Shown here: in pieces, positions 43,884 through 56,364 of the stretch
How positions within the stretch are numbered: the stretch's first letter is position 1
How the letters are laid out: each line of letters begins with the position of its first letter
Assembly: GCF_019320115.1 (NCBI RefSeq)
Contig: NC_089591.1
Span: 58,218,078-58,282,077 of the forward strand
From: Miscanthus floridulus
Lineage: Eukaryota > Streptophyta > Magnoliopsida > Poales > Poaceae
Length of the DNA: 64,000 nucleotides
Reading direction: 5' to 3'
Position numbers and translations under genes: made by a program
The notes under the pieces: generated by a model
The model's database searches: none
What the model saw: only the letters and a program-made list of their open reading frames with translations
Told to the model about the DNA's origin: nothing

Positions 43884-44965
43884 CTACTCCTCGGGGTGGT
43901 CGCTGTCGATGTTGGACACACCATCACCATGGTCATCCTCAAAAGGCTCGACCTCTTCCTCAGGATTATCCTCGGCCTCCACCTCCATGCCATCATCCTT
44001 AGCAATCAATACATTGGGATCTTCTTCCACCACTGGTGCTGGAGGAAGAATTGGGTTCACCATGTTGTTGAGACGATGAACATCCAACTATAGCTCCTCA
44101 ATCGGGCATATGAGTTCCTGCTCTCTATGATCAAACTCTATTGCTAGCCTAGCAGCCTAAAACATAGTCCAGATTCTAGCTGCCTCCCTAGTTTTAGCAA
44201 GGTGAATGACCTCGTCCCTCTCAGCATGGGTGTCCTATAACTCTGCCCTAGCTGTATTTCTTTCTACAACAACATTTACCAACTACACCCGATGAGCTTC
44301 TAGAGCTATAATAGCATTATCGGCTTCTCACTGAGCCTCTCTAGCTGCCCTTCGATGCCTACGCACATGCCCTCGCAACTAGCATTGTGTGGCATGTGCT
44401 CATTGGAGCTCTAGCATGCAGCTGACGTAGCTATCTTGGTGAGAGTAGAACATCTTTAGGACGGTGAACATAGCACTCATATCAGCATTAGTGCTCTCTA
44501 CTCGCTCATCATGATCTCTTACCAGTGCATTGACACCCGGCTACATCCAAGCAGGTCACCGGCGGATCCACTCGGGGAAAGGTTTTGGCTGGACCATTGG
44601 TGAGCTCATCACCAAACTCCTGACAGATCTCACTCAGTGCCTCCAAAGCTACCACTTGGGCACCTTCCCAAGGAGACTGCCCATCTAACTCGATACTCTA
44701 ACCCTGTCACTATGGATTGTCTGCATGAGCTAGAATGGTCACCTATACATCATACCATGGCTGCCACTTCCCTCTAGAAGTAGCTGGGTGGCTCAGCATA
44801 CCCAACTGAGTTCAGCACCCTCCACAGTAAGGTAGGAGTGCCAAACATAGCTAGGAACGTGTCACTGTGAGGCGGGGCTCCTGGTGCTACCATCTGTAGT
44901 AAAGTGTGCAACTCTTGTGAGAGGATATCATACATGAGAAGAAATTTAATGAATGGGGTAAGCAA
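43884..44965 (-). pseudogene. Accessory ORF upstream of chromovirus gag
   Basis: A decayed gene on the same strand as gag, between the primer-binding site and gag. Read leftwards, ignoring stops: an N-terminal part (44965-44775), RGKWQPWYDV and SPWEGAQVVALEALSEICQEF (44560-44770), a helical and coiled-coil stretch rich in A, R and E (44110-44400, with ERDEVIHLAKTREAARI), and an acidic tail (43884-44087) ending DHPEE and stop. Most stops stand where CAG, CAA or TGG would fit; one frameshift lies near 44780. The reading length is about 350 codons. I do not recognise a function; it is not gag, pol or a standard env. It may be an accessory gene of this clade or a captured sequence. Confidence 0.6.
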
Positions 44966-45693
44966 TTATAAGTAAGGGAGGAATGAAAAAAATGTAAATG
45001 CATGAGTGAACATGATGCATGCACGTTCCGTATGTCCTCACGAATCTTAGGAAAAAATTAAAATTCTAACAACATACACGGTGGCATACATACGTTCTCT
45101 CAATATATGTAACTAATCGGGCTACACGATTCAATGTTAGTGTACCTGCACAAGAATTTCATTACAGCCCAACCCAACACTTATATATGCAAAAATGTAA
45201 ATCTCGGCTCTCGGTTGAAACTAAATACTTCCATATATGTATACCCATACATATACTTCCGTATCAAAGCTATCCAATGACAATTTATTACCCACAATTA
45301 AATACGCACCATACACACATGCAAGCATGCATATATAGCCGTACCAAAGCTAGCTCTCCCCGACCGCACGCTCATATCTTGTGGTCATGCCACTTATCAA
45401 CTTACCTTCTTACTTGGGCGTAGAGGCATTCGATCCATACATTACCACTCAAGTGAATGACATCCATACAATAGCACGCCATATGGACGACAAAAGTGAA
45501 AACCCCCATGTTATTACTTAATTAGCCACCTGATAGTCCTTAACTGGGATAAAGGATATGACCACTGGCATACTCTAAATTTAAAAATTCAAATTTTTAA
45601 CACACCAATATGTAGCTATAAGTTATCAAACTGATTTTATAAAACAAAACCTTTGTTTTAAATACCCATATGACTAGTTTAGTATTGAACCTT
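44966..45693 (-). other. 5' leader of the chromovirus
   Basis: AT-rich sequence between the primer-binding site and the accessory ORF; no domain seen. Confidence 0.5.
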
Positions 45694-45705
45694 GCTCCGA
45701 TACCA
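45694..45705 (-). other. Primer-binding site of the chromovirus
   Basis: Minus strand TGGTATCGGAGC two bases inside the 5' LTR; one base differs from the initiator-Met type TGGTATCAGAGC. Confidence 0.88.
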
Positions 45706-45707
45706 GC

Positions 45708-48700
45708 TGTAACAGAACCGTCCAATTTATAAGAGCACAAGTACAATAGCAATCACCGAAGCGATCAAACCGTTATACTTGAGCCCATATAAACCCGGTA
45801 GTCCGGTGAAATCACGAGGTATCTCAAATAAATCAATATACAAACCAAGATTGTACATGATTTAACACAACCAGTCACATGTTACATCACAGTTCACAAA
45901 TAGTTCACAATTTTCTCACATACATCAGAGTTCACATAGATATTACAAACCAAGTTTAACTAGCAAAAGCAAAGTAGTTTATCATCAACATCACACTTAG
46001 TTCAAATACATGCCAGTGCTACGATCATTTATACCAAAAGCAAAACAGAGGGGATAACTCAAGAGTACCATGCCCCATGGTTTACTCCTCATCCACGGTA
46101 GGATGAAGGTAGTTCTTACAGTACCCATGGTACATCATGTCATCTACAATAAGAGGGAATAAACCCTAAGTACGAGAATGTACTCATCTAGACTTACCTG
46201 TCATAAACCAAAAATAATATGACACCAAGGAGTATACAAGGCTTTATCGGTGGAGTTAGCTTGACAACATTTTGCATAAAAGCTTAAGTAACATAACTTG
46301 AGGATTTAATATCTCTAGCTTCAATTTGGATACCTATTCAATTAAGTATCTCTAGATTAGCACCTGTACTAGAGCAATCACTTGATTAAGCTAACAAACA
46401 TTAGTAACCATATCTAGTATAAGAATAATTTGAGCATCATCATAACCATCAATTATCTGTTAAGTTACTCTACATTGCCGCTGCTCAGTCAAGTTCTTAC
46501 TATCTAGGAGAGACAGCGATTCGAATCGATTCCTACCCAGCTGGGGAATTATTCCTAACACAAACCCATACTTCCCCCATCGAGGTCGCATCGGGTCACC
46601 TTTGGTACAATTTAGGAACCAACTTCGTGGGTTCGATCAGTGCCGCACCCTTAGAGATTCTACCAATCTACTAGGAAGATCGGGACTCGAACCCACCCTT
46701 GGACTCACACTATTGGCTCTCTGTACATCCTTATTGCCTTCAGTGTGCGCACTTTCACTTACCAAGGCCTGGCCTAAATTAAGCTACTTGGCTTCACGAT
46801 CGGAACAACTTATCCAGCCAACTAAGTGCTAGGCATGCATTCAACATGACATGAGGACGTACAATGAATCGGTCCTTAAACGACACAGATGGGGATAAAT
46901 AGGCACCAAGACCTCCATGTCTTGTACTTCTCTATCACAATCCCATCTGGTCTCCTTTTTATTCATCAACACATGGTTATTTCCATGATAGCAATTATAG
47001 CCAACCATGATCAGTTATCTACCTATATGTTTCAGGCGACCAAAAATCACCTGACTTCTATCGGACTAAACACGACTAAGCATATATTCGATCTTGGACC
47101 TACAAAAGATTCAAGATATATTTATCTAGATAAGGTAGTTCTTTGCATCAAGTGGTTCCTATCAACTCCTATAACGTAATGCATCAAACATAAAGAACGC
47201 AAGTGATATTTGTAAAAGCATAGGAGGCTTATAATGCTTCGGGGCTAGCCTTTCAAGAACAAGAAAGGTTGGTAGTCTAGGACACTCAGGGAGATCTTCT
47301 ACAGTTGACTCCTCCTTCTACCTAAACTTCCTGCTCTTGGGTTGCCTGCTGCTCCTCCTGATGCTCGGGTTTGAACTCGAGAAGCGTCACTCCTTCTAGG
47401 GAACCTATTGCATGCATATGCACAAATGAGTATCATGAATGCATAAGAGATGAGATGATAAATTACATAAGCCTGATCATGGTTATCCACAAGGTGTATG
47501 ATAGGTTTAACATTTGTTGGCAAGGTAGATGTATAACTTTCTTCTAGTTGATCTTTACTGAGTAGGTGCATATTTCTCCTATAATACAAGGAACATATAC
47601 CCACCAAGTTCTAGTAACCTAAGATAAAGTTGTTCATCATCAGTAAGAGGCCTAGAACCTATAGCTAACAACTAATCTCAATTAGCCTAAGCATATACAC
47701 AAGCTCACATAAGGCAAACAACTACAATTGACTTAGTCATTTCATGCTGTTAACAACAGCTACTTATTTTGGTTATAACTAAGTTCTACTCAACCAAATA
47801 CTATGATCTCAAACTTTCTAAAAAGCTTATAAAATGACCTACAACTTTAATTTAATCACAAAAAGGTGATTCAACTATTATCCTAGTCAAAATAGGTAAA
47901 TTTCCCAAGTCTGTTCAGAAATTTCTAGAGAATAAGCATTTCTAGAGATCAACTTCTAATAGCTATAACTCTCAAACAATTTAGTCTATTGCCATGAAAA
48001 TTTGACACAAGCAAGGTAAGTAAGTTATCTACAACTTTGTTATTGACAATATCCACAGAAAACATCGTTTTACCCATGCAATTTACTTCACAACCAAAAC
48101 TGTCCAAACAGTCACTAAAATTAAATTATAGAGCAATTAATATTTCACTGTATACAAACCATCAAATTTGGGCACAATCAATAGTACCAACAGTTCATAG
48201 GCATCACATACACTCTAGAAAACATGATGGTGAAGCCCAAGTAAATTATTTAAATGCATTTATTAATTTATTTGGACACTAAGGTGAAATAAGAAAAATA
48301 TATTAAAGTTGCACCATAAATTCTAATAAAATTACAATAGCCTACTTATATTCCCAGAAGTCTACTGTACAAATTTCATGCCATTTGGATAAAAATAGCC
48401 ATCTCTACAAAAATGACAAGTTACATAGGCTCATTTTAGCAAAAATAGTTTAGCCTAGTGAAAAGTATCAAACAACAGATTTTATATTTTTCTTACATGT
48501 ATCCTAGTACCATAACACTATGTAAAAATTTGCATGATCATTAGTTATGTATTTTTACCTCATTTATTTTCACTAGAAACTAGCAATTATTTAAGATTAA
48601 ATAGGAAGGCCATATTTCAAGCATGCTTACTGTAGGTTTAGTATTTTTTTAGCTAGAGCATGTCAACACAAGATCAGCAAAATTAGAATCATAATTTTAT

Positions 48701-50711
48701 CATTTTCCTAGATCATGTTATGCATTTTACAAGATGGAAAACATTTAAAAAGCATTTATCTAGCTCCTTTTATTCTCCCAGATTCAGTACATTTCATATT
48801 TTTATCAAATACTACACTTCAAGAAGAATCCAACAAAATTTGGTTCACCAATATTGGACACTCCTAGCTTGAGATATGAATTTTTGAAACATATATTCAA
48901 ATTTGGAAAATAAATCAGAAAATCAAAACATACACAGGCTGACAGCTGGGGGTTGCGGTCAATGGGACCCACCCTGTCAGCGAAACAGAACAGAGGACTA
49001 GCATTTGGCCTGATGATAGCTCGCTGATGGTGAGGTCTCTAGCGGTAGCGTCTTCACCATTGCATTCCCCGTGATCCCCCGCACCCTAGTGGTATCCCCT
49101 CGTTAGGACCAGCGGTCCACTGGAGCACCATCGCCGACGGCAATGGCGGACGACGGAGGCAGCGTGGTGGTACGCCAGTGTTCTCTGGCCATGGTGTGCT
49201 CAGGCGAGGTGCAGTCATGGCTTCATGGTAACCTAACGAAGCTAGCTAGGGTGGGTTAGGTTTCTGATGAGGCGGTGGTGAGGTCTGACCGCGTGCATGT
49301 CCGCGTGACAGTGCACAGAGCACGGCTGTGCTCCCACTATTCTAGCTAAATGGCGGTGAGAGGTAGGTCTCCATCATGCCACCTACTAGGTCTATGGTTA
49401 CTCAACCTAAGGTGCGTGAGAGAGGGTGGAGACGATGGGCCAGCTCGGCAACGGCGAGCTCGAGTGCCACGGCGGCTATGCATAGAGTGGAGGTGCGTTC
49501 GGGCGCAACTAGGCGGTAGCGTCTAAATGGACAATGGGTTTAGATGCTAGGACCTACGGCAAAGACCAGACGAGGGAGAGTGAGAGCAGAGGTGCTTCTA
49601 TGCAAGCAGGCCACGATAAGCTTAAAGCACGGCAGCGCTCCAATGATGGCACGATGGCGGCGAGGCGAAATGGGGCCTTACCAAGGCTTGAGCGACTACA
49701 GTGGCAGTTCGAGGTGGTAGAGAAGATGGTGGCGTAGATGTGGGTGAGGTGGATTAGGCGGCGGTGCTACATGCATGGCGAGTGAGCATGGCGGAGGCAC
49801 ACGGCTATGGAAACAGCGGCGTTGCTGTGTGCGTGGGTGGGAGAGATGGCGAGCGAGACCGAGAGAGTGGGAAATGAATGGAGCAGTGGGGTCGCCTCAG
49901 TCTTCACTCCATTGTGGCCCGACTAGCCGAGCCAACATCGGCGTATAGCCACCATGTGGCGCACGTGGCCTGTGGCTGATCGACCACTGATGGCGTGGCG
50001 TCCACCGGTTCAGGTCTGTGATCGGCGAGTGACGGTGCGAGTTCATCCACCTATATCTCCTAATTCATGGCGAGTTACCAAAAACTTCATTACTAAAAGT
50101 TGTAGAGCTACATGTAAACTCCAACTTTGCTTAAATGAGCTTGGTCTAATTCGAGATGGTTTTCAAATTGTAAAGCTTCAAAATATGGCACATGAAACTG
50201 TAAATAAGTTCTTAGACTTAGAAAATTTGTAAGTTTGAAAACAACATTTCATTGCTACTTGTGATCTGTTTTTTACCATGCTATGCACTGAATTAGGTCT
50301 TGGCCCAAAAATAAAAGTTGTTACTCTAGTCAAGTACAACAACTTTGCTTAAGGGTGCATAGCCATGCAAAGTTTCTAGGGTATAGTTCAACTTATGTCA
50401 AATATGCAACTTGAAAATGGTAGATTACACTATAACCATGACTTAGAGGCCAATTTGGTCCAAGTCATGAATACCAAAGTTGTTCTATGTGACATTCTAA
50501 ACATGTTTAAGGTACTCCTAGGGTCCCACGAGCACTTTATACATTGGTCACATGTAAACCCTAGCATATGTAAAGCATTTAGTGACAAACACATGTGATA
50601 TAAGCAATCATAGAGATAAAATTTGTGATGCTCATGCTCATGAATGATCAATAATGCTTGTGCTCATGCAATGCCAATGCCAAATGCATGCTTAACACCT
50701 AGGGTGTTACA
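45708..50711 (-). repeat. 5' LTR of the chromovirus (5.0 kb)
   Basis: Plus-strand ends TGTAACAG and GTGTTACA. It is about 5004 bp. It contains about 627 bases (46998-47625) that are absent from the 3' LTR, and a GC-rich block (about 48950-50040) full of GGCGG and GAGAGAG-like runs that also exists in the other LTR (about 37320-38400). Confidence 0.9.
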
Positions 50712-51421
50712 CCTTTCCCCATGTGGAGTGAAACCAAACCTGCCTATAATAAGGCAGTATGACCCCTCAGGGTTAGGAAGGACGACGAGGGAAATACAGA
50801 GCTAGGCCTCGGCAATCCTATTAATGGCCAGCTCCTCCCCACATCCCAAGACTATGACCAAAGGCTAGCTCTCAGATCTCACATACCGACGAGGGTCAAT
50901 GATCCTTTCAGGAGAGACCAATGGAGCGGGCGGCTAAGGTCATGCAACAGCAACTTCCTCGTGAAGCAACTGCTAGATCTTGCAAAACATGATAGCAATC
51001 TGACCATGCATGGTCAAGGCTGCTCAGGCCCAAAAAGGTTGGTCCTCGGCCTAGGAAGGGACACTCGGGCAAAACTAAGAATACGATCATGACCCGCCAA
51101 AGGTTGTCAAACCAAAGCACTCAAGAGCAGAGGCCCAAGGTCACAAGACCACCACGCTGCCCCATGTGGCGAGAGGTAAATGACCTGCTTGAAACCTATA
51201 ACCTTGAACCCATAAGCCTAATCTCGACCAAACATTTTGAAACTCAACGAGATCTTGCGAGATGTTGTGAGACTCCTAAAAAGAGAATTCCTTAAAGCTT
51301 TCATTCAAATGTCATGATTATGAAGCAAATGCTGTCTAACCACATACAAGGAACAAAAAGTCGAAGTACCCAGCCAACCACGGCCATGGCACTCCAGCGG
51401 AAAGGCCTAAGGTCAACAAGA
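50712..51421 (-). pseudogene. Probable second Tat element, antisense-gene remnant
   Basis: Flanked by the chromovirus on the left and a copia LTR on the right. The minus strand reads fragments such as QLLHEEVAVA and SPERIIDPRRYVRSESLAFGHS in one frame with stops. The similarity in style to 34367-35130 and the orientation of the LTR at 57380 suggest one interrupted element. Confidence 0.4.
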
Positions 51422-53608
51422 TGACTAAAAGGTCCATGTTTGATTTTGGTAATTGAGTGACAACCTAGGTGGACTAATATGTGTTTAAGTCTAATACACA
51501 GTTGAATTAGTTCACAAGTATATGTGTGTGAGCAACTCATGCCATGACGGTGAAGATGACTTGGATTTGTTGCAAGGCTCACACATGTGATGAAGGAGCT
51601 CATTGCATATGAGATATGACATTGAGTCATGTGACTAAGGTGGAGAAGATCAAGACAAGGCTTGGCTTGATGGACTGGTTGCAAGTGTAAAGGGCAAGTC
51701 TAGTGAGGACTTGTTTGCATATCAGTCATCTAGTGCTATTCGAGTGATCTAACTTTGCATCATTGATAGGATCGAGTGGCATGGTGAATTGAGTAACAAA
51801 TCCTTTGAAAAATGTTTGTGAAAATGCCAACACACTTGCACTTTGTGGTGTACACTTGGTGGTGTTGGTATATTTGCAAAGGAGAAGTTGTTTGAGTTGA
51901 ATTGGATCAACTTAGAGAAGAGAGAAAGGTTTTTTGGTGTGCTCTGAGCTTTGTGATGGATATTGGATTGGAATTCTACATTGAACCATTGTTCTTTGGA
52001 TCAAATATGCAAGTGGAATGTGTAGCCCTCTGAATAAGCTTTCCAAAATGTACAAGATCATCAAAATCGGACTTCGAAGCTAAGAGTTATAGCCATTTTA
52101 GCGATGAAAGATCTATGACAGGACTCTACGACTAGACGCATCCGGTCAGTGTTTCTTTCACTGTGCAAAAGCAACCATACACTAGGAGATCCCAGTCAAT
52201 GATGACCTAACAGATTTAGTCAACAAAAGAGCTCTCTAAAACCTCTCTAGAAGTGACCGAACTCTAGGAGAGTCGAATTCCGGTCATAAGAGAATGAGGA
52301 GTCCGGTTAGTTGTGTAGAGGCATGTTGGTGGCCGAACACTGGACCTAGGCACGTCTAGTCAGGAGTATGCACATGCAGGAGCTAACCATTGGCGAGTAA
52401 CGGTCATCTTCGATCAGGAAGGCAACATGGCTACATCTTAGTGATCGGACTCTGCACCTGCGTGTCCGGTCATTACGCAGACAGCCCAGTGAAGGGGGTA
52501 ACGGTTATCTTAGCCCTTGGGGCTATAAAAGGAGTGTGTGGCCAGCCTTGGCTGATGCTTGGCACCCTTGGGACTTAGTTTCCATGATTGGGGAGTGCTA
52601 GGAGAGCCTCTAACTCATTTGTGCTTGCAAGAGCACAAATCAATTGCGAAGTGAGTGATTCTAGCGCTGATTGCAATGTGAGATTGCATCAAGTGGCACT
52701 AGGTGTTCGATTTGTAAGCTATTGGTGCTTGTTACTCTTGGAGGTTGCCACCTCCTAGACGGCTTGGTGGTGAGTTCTCCATCGTGAAGCACGCAAGAAG
52801 ATTGTGCGGTGCTCTAGAGAAGGATTTATGAGGGGTACTGTGCTTACCCTATGGGAGCCATGAAGAGCAATACTAGTAGAGCGTGTCATTGAGATACCCT
52901 CACTTGTGGGTAGGTTCTTGTGGTGCCCAATATGTGGGCTAGGCTTGTGAATGCCTATTAGCCACCGAACCACCAAGTGTGCTGGTCGACACAACAGGGA
53001 CTAGCTTGGTGGCAACCAAGTGAACCTCAGGATAAAAATCATCCTATCATCCTTGTTCTTCCCGTTGGTTTGCATCCCCGTTACACAAGCTTATATTTAC
53101 CTTTCACATATTGTGCTTGTGTAGTTGCTCTTGTAATTAGTTAGATTGTGTAGCTTGCTAATTATCTTCTTGCTAGTATAGCATAGAAGTAGCTTCCTTG
53201 CGTGACTAATTGGCTTGAGTAGCCTTGTTAGTCACTTTGCTTAGTTTATGTAGCTAAGTAATTTAAGCTCTCTAATATGGCTTGTGTAGCCTTAGTTATT
53301 GAGCATTTCTAGTGAGCTTAGGAGCTTTGTGCTTTTGCATACTAGGATGTGTAGGAGCTCCCTGGTTGCTTAAGTACTAGTTGCATAGGTTTGTGTGACC
53401 TTGCTTCTAGAATTGTTTAGGTGAGTTCTAGCTAGCCTTGTACCTTAGTTGCTTAATTAGGATCTTTTATAAGGTGCTTGAGAACTTAGAGGGGTGTAGT
53501 ATTGCCTAGACCGTTAGTTTTAATTCCGTACTTATCTCGCTTAGCTGGTGTGATTAATATTTAGAAAGAACTATTCACCCCTCTCTAGTCTGCCATCTCA
53601 ACCCAACA
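51422..53608 (+). repeat. Copia LTR 1
   Basis: Starts TGACTAAAAGG and ends CCCAACA, followed by AG and the primer-binding site. About 2187 bp. It contains sparse CCGGTCA/CGTCCGG-type motifs (about 52130-52480) and a TATA box CTATAAAAG at 52523-52531. Confidence 0.8.
52523..52531 (+). promoter_or_regulatory. TATA box of copia LTR 1
   Basis: CTATAAAAG in CCCTTGGGGCTATAAAAGGAGTGTGTG-type context, conserved in LTR 3 (56553-56561) and as CTATAAATAG in LTR 2 (55301-55310). Confidence 0.65.
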
Positions 53609-53610
53609 AG

Positions 53611-53622
53611 TGGTATCAGAGC
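53611..53622 (+). other. Primer-binding site after copia LTR 1
   Basis: TGGTATCAGAGC, initiator-Met type, two bases after the LTR. Confidence 0.92.
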
Positions 53623-53659
53623 TTGGTCTCTTATTTGTGGTTTTAATCGGCCCGAGAGG

Positions 53660-54531
53660 ATGGCGAACTACGAGCTAGATGTTGATTGTCCACATATTTT
53701 TTATGGCACATACTTTGCATAGTGGAAAAATTAGATGATATGTAATTTTAAGTTTATTTGCCCTAAAATATGGTGGATGGTAGATGTAGGCTTTTCTCAT
53801 ATGTTGGATCAAGAGAATCTAACTCAAGCACAACAGAAATGCCAAGATCTTGACATCCAAGCTACTAACATCATGTATAGATCTTTGAATAATTGCATAT
53901 TTGGAGAGATCATTAACATGAAGACCACCCATGAGATTTAGATTCATCTCAATAAGTATGGCACGGTCTCCGATATGATGATGATGATGATGATGATGAG
54001 CCCAAGGAGGAGGCACATGAGGATGTTAAGCATGACCATAACTTGGTGATTGTGGAAGATTGCTATACTTCATGGTCAAGTGATGATGATGAACACACTA
54101 CTAAGATCACTTGACAAGGTTGATGATGATGCCACAAGTGATGCAAAGGATGATGCTACTTCATGCACAATTGTTGTTGATGATGATGGATATAAGAGCG
54201 ATGTTTCTACAAGCTCATCCACTACATCACATTGCTTCATGTCACAAGATGACACCAAGGTATCTAATGCTAATGTGACTGATCTTGATTCATATGAGGA
54301 GCTTCTAGATAAATTTGGTAGAATTATCAAAGCTTTAGAAAAAAGATGGCTAAAACCGAGAAATTAAAAAAAATAAAAACTCTTTTCTAAAGAAAATATG
54401 TGAACAACAAAAGCATCTACTTTATATTACTACTTGTTCACAGATCTAAAATTGGCTCATGAGTAACTTGGTACAAGACCATGCTTTTCTCACTAAAGAG
54501 CTTTTCAATGAGAAAACTAAAACTTGTGAGA
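53660..54531 (+). pseudogene. Copia gag remnant
   Basis: Starts with ATG at 53660 (MANYELDVDCPHIFYGTYFA) and stops appear at once where Trp is expected. The 68-codon frame 53735-53941 carries the capsid helices, including EEIINMKTTHEI-like ends. After HLNKYGTVSD the sequence jumps over a deletion into an Asp-rich, charged segment and DSYEELLDKFGRIIKALEK (54290-54345). The end at 54531 is a joint with LTR 2. No knuckle is left. Confidence 0.75.
53974..53999. repeat. ATG/GAT trinucleotide microsatellite
   Basis: About eight ATG repeats at the deletion point within the gag remnant, probably grown from Asp codons. Confidence 0.8.
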
Positions 54532-54865
54532 GCTCAAGACAAAGGTATATTTGTAGGGCATTTTATTTCACCGGTCAAAGGTTGTGTAGAGAAGTATATG
54601 ACCAGGGTTTAGGATAGATGATCGTACTATTAAGAGGAGCAAACTTGTTTGCATATTGGTCATCTAGTGCCACTTGAGTGATCTAACTTTGCATACATGT
54701 TAGGATCGAGTAGCATTGTGAAAAGAGTGCTAATCCTTTGGGAAATGTTTGTGAAAAGCTAACACATGTGCACAAGGTGGTGTTCACTTGGTGGTGTTCG
54801 CACATTTACAAAGGTGTTAGAAAAGGCGAAGAAGAGGAGGTGAAACTAGGCTTGAAGTGTTGCCT

Positions 54866-55250
54866 CTGGTGGCACCACCACCCCTAGGGCAGTGCCCACC
54901 AGACTGAGGCTGAGAGCAGCAGTGGGTGACTTGGTCACCGCCATGTCCGGTGTGCACCGCCATGTGGAGGGCAGGTGGCACCTCTCAGGGGCTATCCAGT
55001 GCACTGCCCCTTTTTGGCCGAGTGCGAAGAAGCAGGGCTTGGTCACCACCTGGGCACCGCCATGCCTAGGGCGGTGCACCACCCTATTTTTCCCGAGGGC
55101 AAGGATTTCATGCAGTTGGCCAGGGGGCTCACCACCACCCCTATGGTGGTGCTTTGCCCCTAGCTATCTGGTGACCAACGGCTAGTTTCTAGCCATTGGA
55201 ATTCGACCATTAGGGAGGGCACCGTCATGTCTGGTGCTAGGCACCGCCGC
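54866..55250. repeat. GCACCGCCATG / GGGCGGTGC motif array
   Basis: Six to eight copies or half-copies in both orientations, at about 54866, 54937, 54954, 55046, 55066, 55128 and 55219, ending about 50 bases before the TATA box. Confidence 0.7.
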
Positions 55251-55300
55251 CCTCGCAGAAACTAGCAACTTTGCTCCAACGGCTCTATTTGGCTTGGGGG

Positions 55301-55310
55301 CTATAAATAG
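55301..55310 (+). promoter_or_regulatory. TATA box of copia LTR 2
   Basis: CTATAAATAG in TTGGGGGCTATAAATAGAGG. Confidence 0.6.
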
Positions 55311-56364
55311 AGGTGGAGCACGGGCTTGGCTAAAGCTAAAGCACCCTTAAGCCTTGGTGGCTTATGTAGGTGTGCTTGGGAGCCCTCTAACTCACTTGTG
55401 CTTATAAGAGCGCAATCTGATTGTAGGGTGTGCATCATGAGGTTGCATCGAGTGGCACTAGGTGATTCGAGTTGCAAGCCGGTGGTGCTTGTTACTCTTG
55501 AAGGTTGCCACCTCCTAGACAGCTTGGTGGCTTGCAACTCTGTTGAGGCATGCGAGAAGATTGTGCGGTGCTCCGGAGGAGGATTTATGTTGGGGATTGT
55601 GCTCACCTCATGGGGATCGTGAAGAGCAACTCTAGTGGAGCGTGTCATTGAGCTACCCTCACTTGTGGGTATGTTCTTGTAGTGTGCGATGTGTGGGCTT
55701 AGCGGGTGATGCCAATTAGCCACCGAACCACCAAACGAGCAAGTCGACACAACGGGGACTAGCGTGTTGGCAAGCACGTGAACCTCGGGATAAAATCATC
55801 GTGTCATCCTTGTCTTCCTATTAATTTGCATCCCTTTACACAAGTTTGTCTTTATATTTTATACATTATGCTTGTGTAGTTGCTCTTGTAATTAGTTAAC
55901 TTGTGTAGCCTGCAAGTTACCTTCGTGCTTATGTAGCATAGAAATAGCTCTCTTGCGTGACTAATTTAGTTTGAGTAAACCTGTTAGTCACATTTCTTAG
56001 TTTGTGTAGCTAAGTATTTTGTGCTCTATAATTTGGCTTGTGTAGCCTTTGTTATTGAGCATTGCTAGTGAGCTTAGGTGGCTTTGTACTTTTGCTTACT
56101 AGTTTGTGTAGGAGCTCTCTCGGTTGCCAAAGTACTAGTGCATAGGTTTATGTGACCTTACTCTAGAATTGATTAGGTGAGCTCGAGCTAGCCCGACACA
56201 TTTGTTGCCTAATTAGGATTTTGTAAGGTGCTTGCAACTTAGAGGGGTGTAGTCTTGATTAGACCGATAGTTTTAATTCTGCATTTGTTACGGTTATCTG
56301 ACATGATTAATTTTAGAAAGGACTATTCACTCCCCCCTCTAGTCCGCCATCTCGACCCTACAAG

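Larger units (their letters stand above)
35130..50711 (-). mobile_element. Tekay/Del-type chromovirus (Ty3/gypsy)
   Basis: Minus-orientation element: 5' LTR (50711-45708), initiator-Met-type primer-binding site, leader, accessory ORF (44965-43884), gag, protease, RT, RNase H, integrase with terminal chromodomain, purine tract, and a 3' LTR (39057 to about 35130) that lacks its last about 400 bases. Chromodomain, gag start MMRTRRGAGG and long LTRs point to the Tekay/Del clade. All frames are broken. Because the left end is missing, the target duplication cannot be tested; the right flank is CCTTT. Confidence 0.9.
54532..56362 (+). repeat. Copia LTR 2, 5'-truncated, with a different upstream cassette
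   Basis: Outer parts (54659-54830 and 55262-56362) match LTR 1, but the centre (54850-55255) is unrelated to the centre of LTR 1. It holds repeated, partly palindromic GGCACCGCCATG / AGGGCGGTGC motifs. It ends CCCTACA followed by AGT, the start of a primer-binding site, then jumps into LTR 3. Confidence 0.8.
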
